Part shown: positions 10,226 through 18,179 of the stretch, piece by piece
Layout: each line of letters opens with the position of its first letter
Numbering within the stretch: the stretch's first letter is position 1
NCBI RefSeq assembly: GCF_017313105.1
Contig: NZ_JAFLND010000002.1
Location: forward strand, 1-64,000
Length of the DNA: 64,000 bases
Direction: 5' to 3'
From: [Muricauda] lutisoli (nom. illeg.)
Lineage (GTDB): Bacteria; Bacteroidota; Bacteroidia; Flavobacteriales; Flavobacteriaceae
Position numbers and translations under genes: made by a program
Notes under the pieces: model-generated
The model's database searches: none
What the model was told of the DNA's origin: nothing
What the model saw: only the letters and a program-made list of their open reading frames with translations

Positions 10226-10909
10226 TTATTCTTTATCTTCCGGTAAAGGGGATATCATAATGTGTGCCCTGTGCGTGCCGGGATTCATGATCCAAGGATG
10301 GTTTGGACCTACGGGTCTTTCTGGAAGCCCAGTAGATTCGGCCGTGGCAAACGGTAAATACACCACATACCGATAATGCGCCCCTTCCACTTCATTGGTT
10401 TCAGGATTGTATTGATCACTTTCCCCATAATAAATATGAAGTGTGGCACCCGGTTTTCCCATATCCAGTTTGCCCGATTTGGCCTCTTCTTCACGAATAT
10501 CAAAAATTTCGGGACCTGTTTTACCTTCGGCCCGCAATTCACGACCTCTTGCCATAAAAGGCTCCAAGCTTTTGTGGTAGCAAGCCGCATTAAATCCCGA
10601 TTGTTGGGGGTTATCGGCGAGGACAATGAATTCGTTGTCCCCTTCCCGGAATGTAACAAATTCTCCGGCCATGTTATACCCAATTACTTTACAACCATCG
10701 CGACTCTCTTCAGGAGCTGCCATTAACGATGCGGCAATCAAGGCTTCGTCAGAATCTATGGGAACATAGTTGACTTTGGGTTGGTTGGCAGTATTATTCT
10801 CCATTGCTTCTGAAACAGTCGATTCACCTGCCTCATTTTTGTTTTCGCCAGTATTCTTGCAGGCCATTAGGCTTCCTGCCAAGGCAATAGTCAAAAGAAA
10901 TCTTTTCAT
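10226..10909 (-). CDS. Lipoprotein of unknown function
   Basis: 227 residues with a lipobox SLMAC (Cys17) followed by a Glu/Asn-rich linker to about residue 45. The folded part has Cys73 and Cys109, and conserved-looking Gly/Pro segments such as 'GPNHPWIMNPGTHRAHIMISP' near the C-terminus (only part quoted) with two His residues. I do not recognise the family. It is monocistronic, facing the propeller lipoprotein, with a -7 element at 10951-10958 and a shared terminator. Confidence 0.75.
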   Translation of the reverse strand: MKRFLLTIALAGSLMACKNTGENKNEAGESTVSEAMENNTANQPKVNYVPIDSDEALIAASLMAAPEESRDGCKVIGYNMAGEFVTFREGDNEFIVLADNPQQSGFNAACYHKSLEPFMARGRELRAEGKTGPEIFDIREEEAKSGKLDMGKPGATLHIYYGESDQYNPETNEVEGAHYRYVVYLPFATAESTGLPERPVGPNHPWIMNPGTHRAHIMISPLPEDKE

Positions 10910-10950
10910 TGTATTTAAGTTTAGTTATCGGCAACATGATGGGAGCCGGG

Positions 10951-10958
10951 CAAACATA
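10951..10958 (-). promoter_or_regulatory. -7 element upstream of the 10226-10909 lipoprotein
   Basis: TATGTTTG on the minus strand matches TAnnTTTG; the leader to the ATG at 10909 would be about 35 nt. No TTG box at the expected spacing, so moderate support only. Confidence 0.4.
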
Positions 10959-11167
10959 AATCCATTTCACCGATGATACCCACCTGCACCTATTTTGTGC
11001 AACCAGTAAGTTAAGAATTTTTGCAACAAGGTTTTTTTGGGGATGCACTTATCGATTAGCGAAATGTCGTTTCAATGATGTTTTGATATAATAATCGTGT
11101 TATCATTTTTCCAAAACTTCATTCCAAATTCACGAATGGCCCTTTAAATCAAAGAATAAAGAACAAT

Positions 11168-11884
11168 CTATACCCCAGCCTTTTCTTTAACCAATTCAGC
11201 TTCAAAAAGTGTGGTAAAATGTTTGAGCAGTTTTTGCTTCACTTCGGCCATGTCCACTTCCTTTTGGCCCAGTTCCACATTGAGGGAGGTTACTGCTTTG
11301 TCCTTGATGCCACAGGGAATCATCATGTCAAAATATCCCAAATCGGCATTTACGTTAAGTGCAAAACCGTGCATGGTCACCCAACGGCTGGCTCGAACGC
11401 CCATCGCACATATTTTACGGGCAAAGGGGGTGCCCACATCCAACCAAACCCCGGTCTCTCCTTTGGACCGTTCGCCCTTTAGGCCGTATTCGGCTAGTGT
11501 TAAAATGACCATTTCCTCCAAAAAACGAAGGTATTTATGGATATCCGTGAAGAAGTTATCCAGATCTAGGATCGGATACCCCACGATTTGTCCCGGACCA
11601 TGATAGGTAATATCGCCGCCACGGTTGATTTTGTAGAAAGTCGCACCCTTTTCGGCCAGTTTTTTTTCATCTACCAACAAGTTGTTGATGTCGCCGCTCT
11701 TGCCCAAAGTGTACACATGTGGGTGCTCCACAAATAAAAAATGGTTTGGGGTTTCAAGGCCGGCGTCCTCACGTCTGTTGCGCACCTTGGTATCGACAAT
11801 ATCCTTGAAAAGCACTTCTTGGTAATCCCAAGTTTCCTTGTAATCCTTAAATCCTAAATCCTGTAGGGCTACTTTCTTGTTCAT
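11168..11884 (-). CDS. lipB: Lipoyl(octanoyl) transferase
   Basis: A 238-residue cytoplasmic enzyme that moves octanoyl from acyl carrier protein to the lipoyl domains of 2-oxoacid dehydrogenases and GcvH, first step of lipoate synthesis. The family signature is complete: RGGDITYHGPGQIVGYP at 88-104, RKICAMGVR with catalytic Lys157, and IPCGI with the acyl-accepting Cys191. Length is at the upper end of the family. It lies 32 nt downstream of a lipoprotein gene on the same strand but has its own -7 element immediately before the ATG. lipA is not in the window. Confidence 0.97.
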   Translation of the reverse strand: MNKKVALQDLGFKDYKETWDYQEVLFKDIVDTKVRNRREDAGLETPNHFLFVEHPHVYTLGKSGDINNLLVDEKKLAEKGATFYKINRGGDITYHGPGQIVGYPILDLDNFFTDIHKYLRFLEEMVILTLAEYGLKGERSKGETGVWLDVGTPFARKICAMGVRASRWVTMHGFALNVNADLGYFDMMIPCGIKDKAVTSLNVELGQKEVDMAEVKQKLLKHFTTLFEAELVKEKAGV

Positions 11885-11888
11885 GCCA

Positions 11889-11896
11889 CAAAGATA
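11889..11896 (-). promoter_or_regulatory. -7 element at the lipB start
   Basis: TATCTTTG on the minus strand matches TAnnTTTG and ends five nt before the lipB ATG, which would give a nearly leaderless transcript. No clear -33 box. Confidence 0.4.
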
Positions 11897-11916
11897 CGAA
11901 GCTCTTTCCTGGAAAA

Positions 11917-12654
11917 CTATTTCTCCAACTCCACCTCTAAGTCCAGAACGGATGGATCTTTCATCAAATCCAAGAATTTTACTTCATAGATCAACGTTTT
12001 GCCGTCTTGACTAAAAGTAGCTGCTTCGGCAGTCGTGGATTTTATTTTTTTAGGAAAATGATATTTAAGTGTGTATGTAGAACCCGATAGGAACATCTCT
12101 GCTCCCTGAAGACTGTCCAGCTGCTGCTCGAACAATGCTTGGTCCACAATTTTGGCGGTACGGGTGAACTTGTTTTGATTGAACGAATAATGTACCTCTG
12201 TTGGCTGTTCCGTGGGTTTCATTTGTTCTGGTTGTGGACTTGCCTTCGCCCCCATGGAACTGGCATCTTGGAATGCGCCGAAGGCATCGTTCACCTCGCT
12301 CACATTCTTAAATTCACTGAATAAATCGAACATCATCACCTTTTTTTCAGGATCCATCACCATCCGCATGTTAAAGTGCTCCAATTTTTTCAGTTTTTCT
12401 TGTTCTTCTTGAGGCAATTGGGCAATACTGTCCTTTTTTTTCTCTAAAAAATCCTTGAAAGAAATGATGGAATCAATGGGTTTCTCATCGGTCTTGGCCA
12501 ATTCATCCCCAGCCATGTCCATCATCTCTGAACCGTCAAAATTAATGGAAAGCTTTCCGGAACCATCCTCTTTTAAATGAATCTCTTCCGTGAAATTACA
12601 GGATGCAGCCAAAAAAATGATTGCCACAGTGATTGCGTAATGAATTTTCTTCAT
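11917..12654 (-). CDS. Lipoprotein of unknown function
   Basis: 245 residues. Lipobox FLAASC (Cys19). After 'FTEEIHLKEDGSGKLSINFD' at the start of the mature protein (a two-strand pattern seen in some LppM-like lipoproteins), there is a charged helical segment at about 55-95, a Ser/Pro/Gln-rich stretch at about 130-150, and a beta-rich C-terminus. The opening resembles proteins annotated only as lipoproteins in flavobacteria; I assign no function. It precedes lipB by 32 nt on the same strand. Confidence 0.75.
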   Translation of the reverse strand: MKKIHYAITVAIIFLAASCNFTEEIHLKEDGSGKLSINFDGSEMMDMAGDELAKTDEKPIDSIISFKDFLEKKKDSIAQLPQEEQEKLKKLEHFNMRMVMDPEKKVMMFDLFSEFKNVSEVNDAFGAFQDASSMGAKASPQPEQMKPTEQPTEVHYSFNQNKFTRTAKIVDQALFEQQLDSLQGAEMFLSGSTYTLKYHFPKKIKSTTAEAATFSQDGKTLIYEVKFLDLMKDPSVLDLEVELEK

Positions 12655-12818
12655 GATGTTCTTCTTAATGGTTAGTGTTATTAAATATTTTTTGAGGCTG
12701 AAAAAGATTGACTATTGGGTTAAAAATACCATAATCGGCACATATTCACAATGCAACCCGATCATTTTGGGAACATCACATCCCAACCAGTCGCCCCCAA
12801 TGAAAGAAACAATGAATT

Positions 12819-12974
12819 TTAATTAGGATTGTTCAAAATTACCAAAGCGGCAATTACGCCTGGGACCCAACCACAAAGGGTCAATAAAAAAACGATAAGA
12901 ATAGATCCACATCCCTTGCCTATCACAGACAACGGAGGGAATAAAATGGCCAGTAATACTCTCCAAAAACTCAT
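12819..12974 (-). CDS. YqaE/Pmp3-family membrane peptide
   Basis: A 51-residue peptide starting at the ATG at 12974. It has two hydrophobic helices (about 6-20 and 23-47) and family-typical residues: 'ILFPPLSVI' in the first helix, a 'GKGCG' turn, and 'LLTLCGWVPGVIAALVIL' in the second. This is the Pmp3/YqaE/stress-induced UPF0057 pattern, small inner-membrane proteins linked to membrane potential and stress responses in other organisms. Monocistronic, minus strand, between a lipoprotein gene and lysS. Confidence 0.88.
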   Translation of the reverse strand: MSFWRVLLAILFPPLSVIGKGCGSILIVFLLTLCGWVPGVIAALVILNNPN

Positions 12975-13147
12975 GATTATAAGATTTGATTGATGACACT
13001 ATATAAGTAGTCCAAAAGCATATTTTGTTACAGGAATGCCAAGATATTCCTCAAGAAATTTAAAGACGGAACCCCTTGCAAATACATTCAATGTCAAATT
13101 ACACACATTAAACCATACCAAAGGCGAGGATTTAATAGACAAAAGTG

Positions 13148-13155
13148 TAATTTTG
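13148..13155 (+). promoter_or_regulatory. -7 element for lysS
   Basis: TAATTTTG matches TAnnTTTG and lies 23 nt upstream of the lysS ATG. A clear TTG -33 box is not visible. Confidence 0.5.
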
Positions 13156-13177
13156 CGCTTTAAATTTTTTACAGATT

Positions 13178-14869
13178 ATGCAACTATCGGAACAAGAGAT
13201 CGTTCGAAGGGAAAAATTGACCAAACTCAGGGAAATGGGCATCAACCCATATCCCGCAGCATTGTATCCTGTTGATGCCACCTCCAAGAGCATCAAGAAT
13301 GATTTTGAAGAAGGAAAAAAGGTGGTGATTTCCGGTAGATTGATGTCACGAAGAATCCAAGGAAAGGCTTCTTTTGCCGAACTACAGGACAGCGAGGGCC
13401 GTATCCAAGTCTACTTTAACCGTGATGAAATTTGCCCAGGTGATGATAAAACCCTGTACAACGATGTGTACAAAAAATTGTTGGACATCGGTGACATCAT
13501 CGGTATCGAGGGAGAGCTTTTCACTACGCAAGTAGGTGAAAAAACCGTGATGGTGAAGAACTTTAAGCTCTTGAGCAAGAGTTTAAGACCATTGCCGCTA
13601 CCAAAAGTAGATGACGAAGGTAAAGTCTACGATGCCTTCAACGACCCCGAGCTACGGTACCGTCAGCGGTACGTGGATTTGGTAGTGAACCCTCATGTAA
13701 AGGACACATTCATCAAAAGAACCAAGATCACCAACAGTATACGGGAATTCTACAACCAAAAAGGATATTTGGAAGTAGAGACCCCGATTCTACAGCCCAT
13801 TCCAGGAGGAGCAGCGGCACGTCCGTTCTTAACGCACCACAATGCATTGAACATTCCTTTGTATTTGCGCATAGCCAACGAATTGTATCTAAAAAGGTTG
13901 ATTGTCGGTGGGTTTGATGGCGTGTACGAATTTTCCAAGGATTTCCGCAACGAAGGAATGGACCGTACCCACAATCCGGAATTTACCGTAATGGAACTCT
14001 ATGTGGCCTACAAGGACTACAACTGGATGATGGATACCACTGAAAAGCTATTGGAAAAAGTGGCCATTGATGCCACCGGAAGCTCCAAAGTAAAAGTGGG
14101 CGATCACGAAATAGAGTTCAAAGCTCCATACCCAAGGGTTCCCATTTTGGAAGCCATTAAAATACATACTGGTTACGATGTTGCCGAAATGGAGGAAGAT
14201 GAGCTTCGAGAAGTGGCCAAAAAATTGGACATTGAAGTGGATGAGACCATGGGTGTAGGTAAATTGATCGACGAGATTTTTGGTGAAAAATGCGAGCACC
14301 ATTACATTCAACCAACCTTTATCATCGATTACCCCAAAGAAATGAGTCCGTTGACCAAAGAGCACCGTACCAATCCAAGGCTTACGGAGCGTTTTGAATT
14401 GATGGTGAACGGCAAGGAGTTGGCAAATGCCTACTCTGAGCTAAACGATCCCATTGATCAACGTGAGCGTTTTGAAGACCAGTTGAAACTTTCCGAAAAA
14501 GGAGATGACGAAGCCATGTTCATTGACCAGGATTTCCTGCGTGCATTGGAATATGGTATGCCCCCTACCTCAGGCATCGGTATTGGAATAGATCGCCTGG
14601 TCATGTTAATGACCAATAATTCGTCTATACAAGAAGTGCTGTTCTTCCCGCAAATGCGACCGGAGAAAAAGCAGGTGGAGCTGACCGAAGAGGAAAAATC
14701 CATTTTGGACATTCTTAAACCACAGGGTGAAATGCATTTGGCCGACCTAAAGGAAAAAGCAGGTTTGAGCAACAAAAAATGGGATAAGAGCACCAAAGGG
14801 CTTACCAAACATGGCTTGATCAAGGTAGAAAAAACAGAGGACGCCCTTCTTGTAAAGTATACAGGTTGA
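13178..14869 (+). CDS. lysS: Lysyl-tRNA synthetase, class II
   Basis: 563 residues. An N-terminal OB-fold anticodon-binding domain (about 45-145) is followed by the class II catalytic core: motif 1 near '[21 protein letters not shown]' (split here: YLEVETPIL at 197-205), motif 2 '[15 protein letters not shown]' at about 256-270, and motif 3 '[15 protein letters not shown]' at about 467-481. Beyond the usual end (about residue 500) there is an extension of roughly 60 residues with a winged-helix-like pattern ([16 protein letters not shown]...[11 protein letters not shown]). It attaches lysine to tRNA-Lys in the cytoplasm. The E. coli enzyme has about 505 residues, so the tail is extra. Confidence 0.97.
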   Translation: MQLSEQEIVRREKLTKLREMGINPYPAALYPVDATSKSIKNDFEEGKKVVISGRLMSRRIQGKASFAELQDSEGRIQVYFNRDEICPGDDKTLYNDVYKKLLDIGDIIGIEGELFTTQVGEKTVMVKNFKLLSKSLRPLPLPKVDDEGKVYDAFNDPELRYRQRYVDLVVNPHVKDTFIKRTKITNSIREFYNQKGYLEVETPILQPIPGGAAARPFLTHHNALNIPLYLRIANELYLKRLIVGGFDGVYEFSKDFRNEGMDRTHNPEFTVMELYVAYKDYNWMMDTTEKLLEKVAIDATGSSKVKVGDHEIEFKAPYPRVPILEAIKIHTGYDVAEMEEDELREVAKKLDIEVDETMGVGKLIDEIFGEKCEHHYIQPTFIIDYPKEMSPLTKEHRTNPRLTERFELMVNGKELANAYSELNDPIDQRERFEDQLKLSEKGDDEAMFIDQDFLRALEYGMPPTSGIGIGIDRLVMLMTNNSSIQEVLFFPQMRPEKKQVELTEEEKSILDILKPQGEMHLADLKEKAGLSNKKWDKSTKGLTKHGLIKVEKTEDALLVKYTG

Positions 14870-14879
14870 TTTTTGTATC

Positions 14880-14906
14880 TTGTTGAAGACCAATCAGCTT
14901 CAACAA
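14880..14906 (+). promoter_or_regulatory. Stem-loop directly before the VOC gene start
   Basis: TTGTTGAAG (14880-14888) pairs perfectly with CTTCAACAA (14898-14906) around a 9-nt loop; the ATG follows at 14908. It lies 10 nt after the lysS stop and is not followed by a T-run, so it is not a normal terminator. It would hide the ribosome-loading region of the downstream gene. Confidence 0.45.
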
Positions 14907-14907
14907 A

Positions 14908-15285
14908 ATGAATACAATCGCTTTTTTCGAAATCCAGTCTACCAATCCCAAACGAGAGGTCGAGTTTTACAAGTCCATTTTTGGCTGGGAAGCCACTTTG
15001 GACACATCGGCCCCCATTGAGCTCTATCGCTTGGAAACAGATGGCCTGCAAGGGGCCATATTAAAAAGACCCGTGGACACTCCGCCTACCTATCAAGGCA
15101 CCAATGCGTTTACTTGCTCGATTCAGGTGGACGATTACGACCAAAAGGAGAAAATCATCATAAAAAATGGTGGACAAGTGGCCATGCCAAAATTTGCGGT
15201 TCCTGGCAAATGTTGGCAAGGTTATTTTTTGGATGCCGACCATAATGTTTTCGGCATCTTCGAAATGGATAAAAATGCGAAATAG
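14908..15285 (+). CDS. VOC (glyoxalase/bleomycin-resistance fold) family protein
   Basis: 125 residues with the two beta-alpha-beta-beta-beta halves of the vicinal-oxygen-chelate fold: 'IAFFEIQSTNPKREVEFYKSIFGWE' pattern at 4-28 and 'PGKCWQGYFLDADHNVFGIFE' pattern near the end. Such single-domain proteins include glyoxalases and antibiotic-binding proteins; nothing visible fixes a substrate. It follows lysS by 38 nt, separated by a strong stem-loop, so co-transcription is possible. Confidence 0.88.
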   Translation: MNTIAFFEIQSTNPKREVEFYKSIFGWEATLDTSAPIELYRLETDGLQGAILKRPVDTPPTYQGTNAFTCSIQVDDYDQKEKIIIKNGGQVAMPKFAVPGKCWQGYFLDADHNVFGIFEMDKNAK

Positions 15286-15329
15286 TATTTTTTTCAAGTT
15301 TCAATTAAAAATCCTAGCTTAGGACCCCA

Positions 15330-16760
15330 ATGGAACTAAGCAAAAAAATTGGGCTGGTCCTCGGACCTGTTGTCTTTCTTGTATTGAACCTGTTGCCTTT
15401 TGAAATGGTATCCGAAAAAGGCGACCCTGTAATTTCAATTGCGGCATGGATGCTGATCTGGTGGATTACCGAAGCAGTCTCCATTTCAGTAACGGCACTC
15501 CTACCCTTGCTTTTGTTACCTATTTTAAAGGTGTTGCCCATTGCAGAGGTCGGCGCCAATTATGGCAGCCCTATCGTATTCCTGTTTTTTGGTGGCTTTG
15601 TAATGGCCTTGGCCTTGGAGAAGGTCAATCTGCATCGGAGAATCGCTTTAAACATCATAAAACTCACGGGGACAACCCCGAACAAGGTAATATTGGGCTT
15701 TATGATCGCTACGGCCACTTTAAGTATGTGGATCAGTAATACGGCCAGCACAGTGGTTATGCTGCCCATCGCGGTTTCGGTTATCAATCTTCTGATCAAT
15801 GATGAAGATGGTTTTACCAAAAGTGACCAGAATTTTGCTTTGAGTGTAATGCTGGGTATCGCTTTTTCCGCCAACGCGGGTGGAATTGCAACAGTCATCG
15901 GAACACCTCCGAACTCTGTCCTCATCGGTTTGTTGGAAAATGAATACAACACAGAGATCTCCTTTTTAAAATGGATGACCATTGGTTTACCCTTCTCCAT
16001 TATCATGGTCGGGATTTGCTATTTGGTTTTGGTGAAATGGATGTTTCCCAACAGAGATTTAAAGTTCAGCGCTTCCAAAGATGTAATCTATACCGAGCTG
16101 GAAAAGTTAGGTCCAACTTCAGGGAAAGAAAAAATGGTTCTTATCATTTTTGGCGTTACTGTTTTTCTATGGATTTTTAGGACCTTGATCAATAATGTAT
16201 TCCCCAATTTGGGACTGACTGATACCATGATCAGTATTTTGGCAGCTGTTGCGCTATTTGGGATTCCTTACAACATAAAAAAAGGTGATTTTATAATTAT
16301 TTGGAAAGATACTTCCAAACTGGCATGGGGTATTTTAGTTCTCTTTGGCGGAGGTTTGGCCCTTGCCCAAGGAATGTCTGCAAGTGGGATTGTGGACATG
16401 GTGGCCAATTCCATAGCACAAAGTGAAATAAGTGTTTTATTCACAGCCGCACTGTTGATTTTCTTGATGTTGTTTATGACGGAGTTGATGAGCAATGTAG
16501 CCTTAGTGGCCGTTTTGGCACCTGTTGTGGCCGGTATTGCCATTGGTTTGGATATTCCAATGCTGCACTTATTGATTCCGGTTACCATTGCCAGTAGCTG
16601 TGCCTTTATGCTACCTATGGCCACGCCACCCAATGCCATTGTGTTTGCGAGTGGCTATGTGAAAATTCCTCAAATGGCACGCGTTGGGGTCATCTTAAAC
16701 CTTATTGCCGTAGTACTTCTTATTTTGGTTTTTCAGTTTGTAATTCCACTATTGTTCTAA
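15330..16760 (+). CDS. DASS (SLC13)-family sodium:dicarboxylate/anion symporter
   Basis: A 476-residue inner-membrane protein with about 11-12 hydrophobic segments. Both SNT motifs of the divalent anion:Na+ symporter family are visible: 'SMWISNTASTVVMLP' at about 132-146 and 'MTELMSNVALVAV' at about 382-394, each followed by a TPPN sequence ('GTPPNSVLIG', 'ATPPNAIVFASG'). These re-entrant hairpins bind Na+ and the carboxylate (succinate, malate, citrate) or sulfate. The exact substrate cannot be told. It stands 44 nt after the VOC gene and is closed by a strong terminator. Confidence 0.93.
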   Translation: MELSKKIGLVLGPVVFLVLNLLPFEMVSEKGDPVISIAAWMLIWWITEAVSISVTALLPLLLLPILKVLPIAEVGANYGSPIVFLFFGGFVMALALEKVNLHRRIALNIIKLTGTTPNKVILGFMIATATLSMWISNTASTVVMLPIAVSVINLLINDEDGFTKSDQNFALSVMLGIAFSANAGGIATVIGTPPNSVLIGLLENEYNTEISFLKWMTIGLPFSIIMVGICYLVLVKWMFPNRDLKFSASKDVIYTELEKLGPTSGKEKMVLIIFGVTVFLWIFRTLINNVFPNLGLTDTMISILAAVALFGIPYNIKKGDFIIIWKDTSKLAWGILVLFGGGLALAQGMSASGIVDMVANSIAQSEISVLFTAALLIFLMLFMTELMSNVALVAVLAPVVAGIAIGLDIPMLHLLIPVTIASSCAFMLPMATPPNAIVFASGYVKIPQMARVGVILNLIAVVLLILVFQFVIPLLF

Positions 16761-16763
16761 ACT

Positions 16764-16795
16764 AAAAATGCCCTTCCGGGCGGAAGGGCATTTTT
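16764..16795. terminator. Strong bidirectional terminator
   Basis: A 14-bp perfect stem, AAAAATGCCCTTCC (16764-16777) with GGAAGGGCATTTTT (16782-16795), loop GGGC. It closes the anion symporter gene on the plus strand, and on the minus strand it would end the candidate small RNA that starts near 16880. Confidence 0.92.
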
Positions 16796-16880
16796 ACAAA
16801 CTAACTAACTCAAAAAAATGTAAGAAACTAACTTAACTAACGCTACTGGCTTTTAAGCAAGTGTGGCGTAACTCTTTGTT
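16764..16880 (-). ncRNA. Candidate small RNA, about 117 nt
   Basis: On the minus strand an exact TAACTTTG (16893-16886) is followed, with no plausible ORF, by about 117 nt ending in TTGAGTTAG (16813-16805) and then the strong hairpin 16764-16795. The same 3' module (TTGAGTTAG then hairpin) ends another candidate RNA at 23210-23308 and the 3' UTR of the gene at 17189. Promoter plus terminator without a reading frame is the evidence; no known RNA family was recognised. Confidence 0.35.
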
Positions 16881-17126
16881 AGGTACAAAGTTATAACTCT
16901 TTTTGGGAAAGATTATTGTAATTAGATTTTTGTTAACGTAGCCATTCAAAAAGCAGGGTGGTTCGTTTTTCAGTTTTAAACTAAAAAGAGTGCATTAATT
17001 TCAGCCTACGGTAAAAAACGTTGATCATTCTGCACATTAAAAAGCTTTTCACTAAAGATTCCACTTAATGAAAGTCCAATGTTATTTTTTTGTTAACCAG
17101 TACTTTATAGGATTTTATTAACAAAC
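16796..17126. other. Non-coding stretch
   Basis: AT-rich, no credible ORF. The left part holds the candidate small RNA and repeated TAAC words (AAACTAACTAACTC, CTTAACTAACG). I see nothing else definable between about 16900 and the terminator at 17128. Confidence 0.5.
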
Positions 17127-17164
17127 AAAAACCCCTCGGTAGAGGGGTTTTATAGCTAACTCAA
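17127..17164 (-). terminator. Terminator with upstream TTGAGTTAG word
   Basis: AAAACCCCTC (17128-17137) pairs with GAGGGGTTTT (17142-17151), loop GGTA. On the minus strand the word TTGAGTTAG (17164-17156) precedes it by four nt. It ends the transcript of the repeat-protein gene whose stop codon is at 17189-17191. Confidence 0.85.
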
Positions 17165-17188
17165 ATAAGTTGTAAAATGAAAAACATC

Positions 17189-17911
17189 TTACTGTATTGA
17201 TCCAGAGTAAGGATCAAAGTTTTCTGGGAGATACTTGGAAGTATCAAAACCCAAATCCATTTCTTCTTCCTCCATATAGTTGATGGAAGTAATCGCTATC
17301 ACATCGGTGTAAGGGTCAAAACCTTCTGGCAACAAATACTTGCTGTTTATTCCTAATTCAAGTTCAAATTCTTCCTCTACATATGAAATCGATTTTAAAT
17401 CCACATAAGCCTCATAAGGAGAGAAATCTTCTGGCAAGTAATCTTTGGTATCAAAACCTAGGTCCATGTCCTCTTCCTCCATATAATTGATGGAATGCAC
17501 ATCCACCACCTCTGTGTAAGGGTCAAAATTTTCCGGCAAATACTCTTTGGTATCAAAACCTAATGCGGGTTCAACTTTGTTTTCGAGGTATATGATGGAA
17601 TTCAAATCAAAATAGCTTTCGTAAGGATTAAAGTCCTCGGGAAGGTAATCAGTGGTGTCAAAACCTAAATCCAAATCAGGTTCTTCCTCTAAATACACTA
17701 TTTCGTTCAAATTCAATTCATACGATGCATAATCCGTCATCTCTGAAGTTGAATCGTTTATCTCAGCACTGATGTTCAATGTGGTTAAACTGTTCTCTAA
17801 ACTACCGGGTGTCTCGGATTGAACCTCGACAACCTTGGTATTTTGTTGGTCGTTTGCTATGGCGGTACTACTTAATAATACACTTCCATAAATTAATAAT
17901 AACTTGTTCAT
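17189..17911 (-). CDS. Exported acidic protein with five tandem ~34-residue repeats
   Basis: 240 residues from ATG 17911 (signal peptide MNKLLLIYGSVLLSSTAIA). The frame extends 57 codons upstream, but that part lacks a signal peptide and looks non-coding. After a polar linker (20-65) come five repeats at about 67-97, 102-132, 137-166, 171-201 and 206-235. Consensus: I-x-Y-[LMV]-E-E-E, spacer, L-G-[FI]-[DN], spacer, Y-L-P-E-[DNG]-F-[DNS]-P-Y. The invariant LPE-F-PY core and alternating acidic blocks suggest a repetitive periplasmic or surface ligand-binding or Ca2+-binding structure; that is inference. No C-terminal sorting domain is seen. I do not recognise a named family, though I believe similar LPExFxPY repeats occur in other flavobacteria. 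Confidence 0.8.
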   Translation of the reverse strand: MNKLLLIYGSVLLSSTAIANDQQNTKVVEVQSETPGSLENSLTTLNISAEINDSTSEMTDYASYELNLNEIVYLEEEPDLDLGFDTTDYLPEDFNPYESYFDLNSIIYLENKVEPALGFDTKEYLPENFDPYTEVVDVHSINYMEEEDMDLGFDTKDYLPEDFSPYEAYVDLKSISYVEEEFELELGINSKYLLPEGFDPYTDVIAITSINYMEEEEMDLGFDTSKYLPENFDPYSGSIQ

Positions 17912-18179
17912 TTTTTGATTGAATTTTATGATTGATGTTATGCCTATAAGACTACTCAAAACCCAAAACGTTACAGTCTTTAGGATTTTTTTACGAAATT
18001 TAAATACTCCCTGAGCCCAGCTATACAGGGCGATTCGCTCCAAACCATCAGTAAAACGCAGGACTCCCAAAGGTTGAGGCATTCCGTTAAAAAAATGACT
18101 GTTAATATATATTTAACAGTTAATTTTCGCGATTTTTAGGTTCTTTGAATCTTCTTACTTATTCAAACGGACTTAAAAA

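Noticed and set aside
13036-13275. 79-codon plus-strand frame before lysS
   Set aside because: It spans the lysS promoter and start region and has no protein-like features.
17912-18082. N-terminal extension of the repeat protein
   Set aside because: The extra 57 codons precede a perfect signal peptide at ATG 17911 and show no protein-like pattern.
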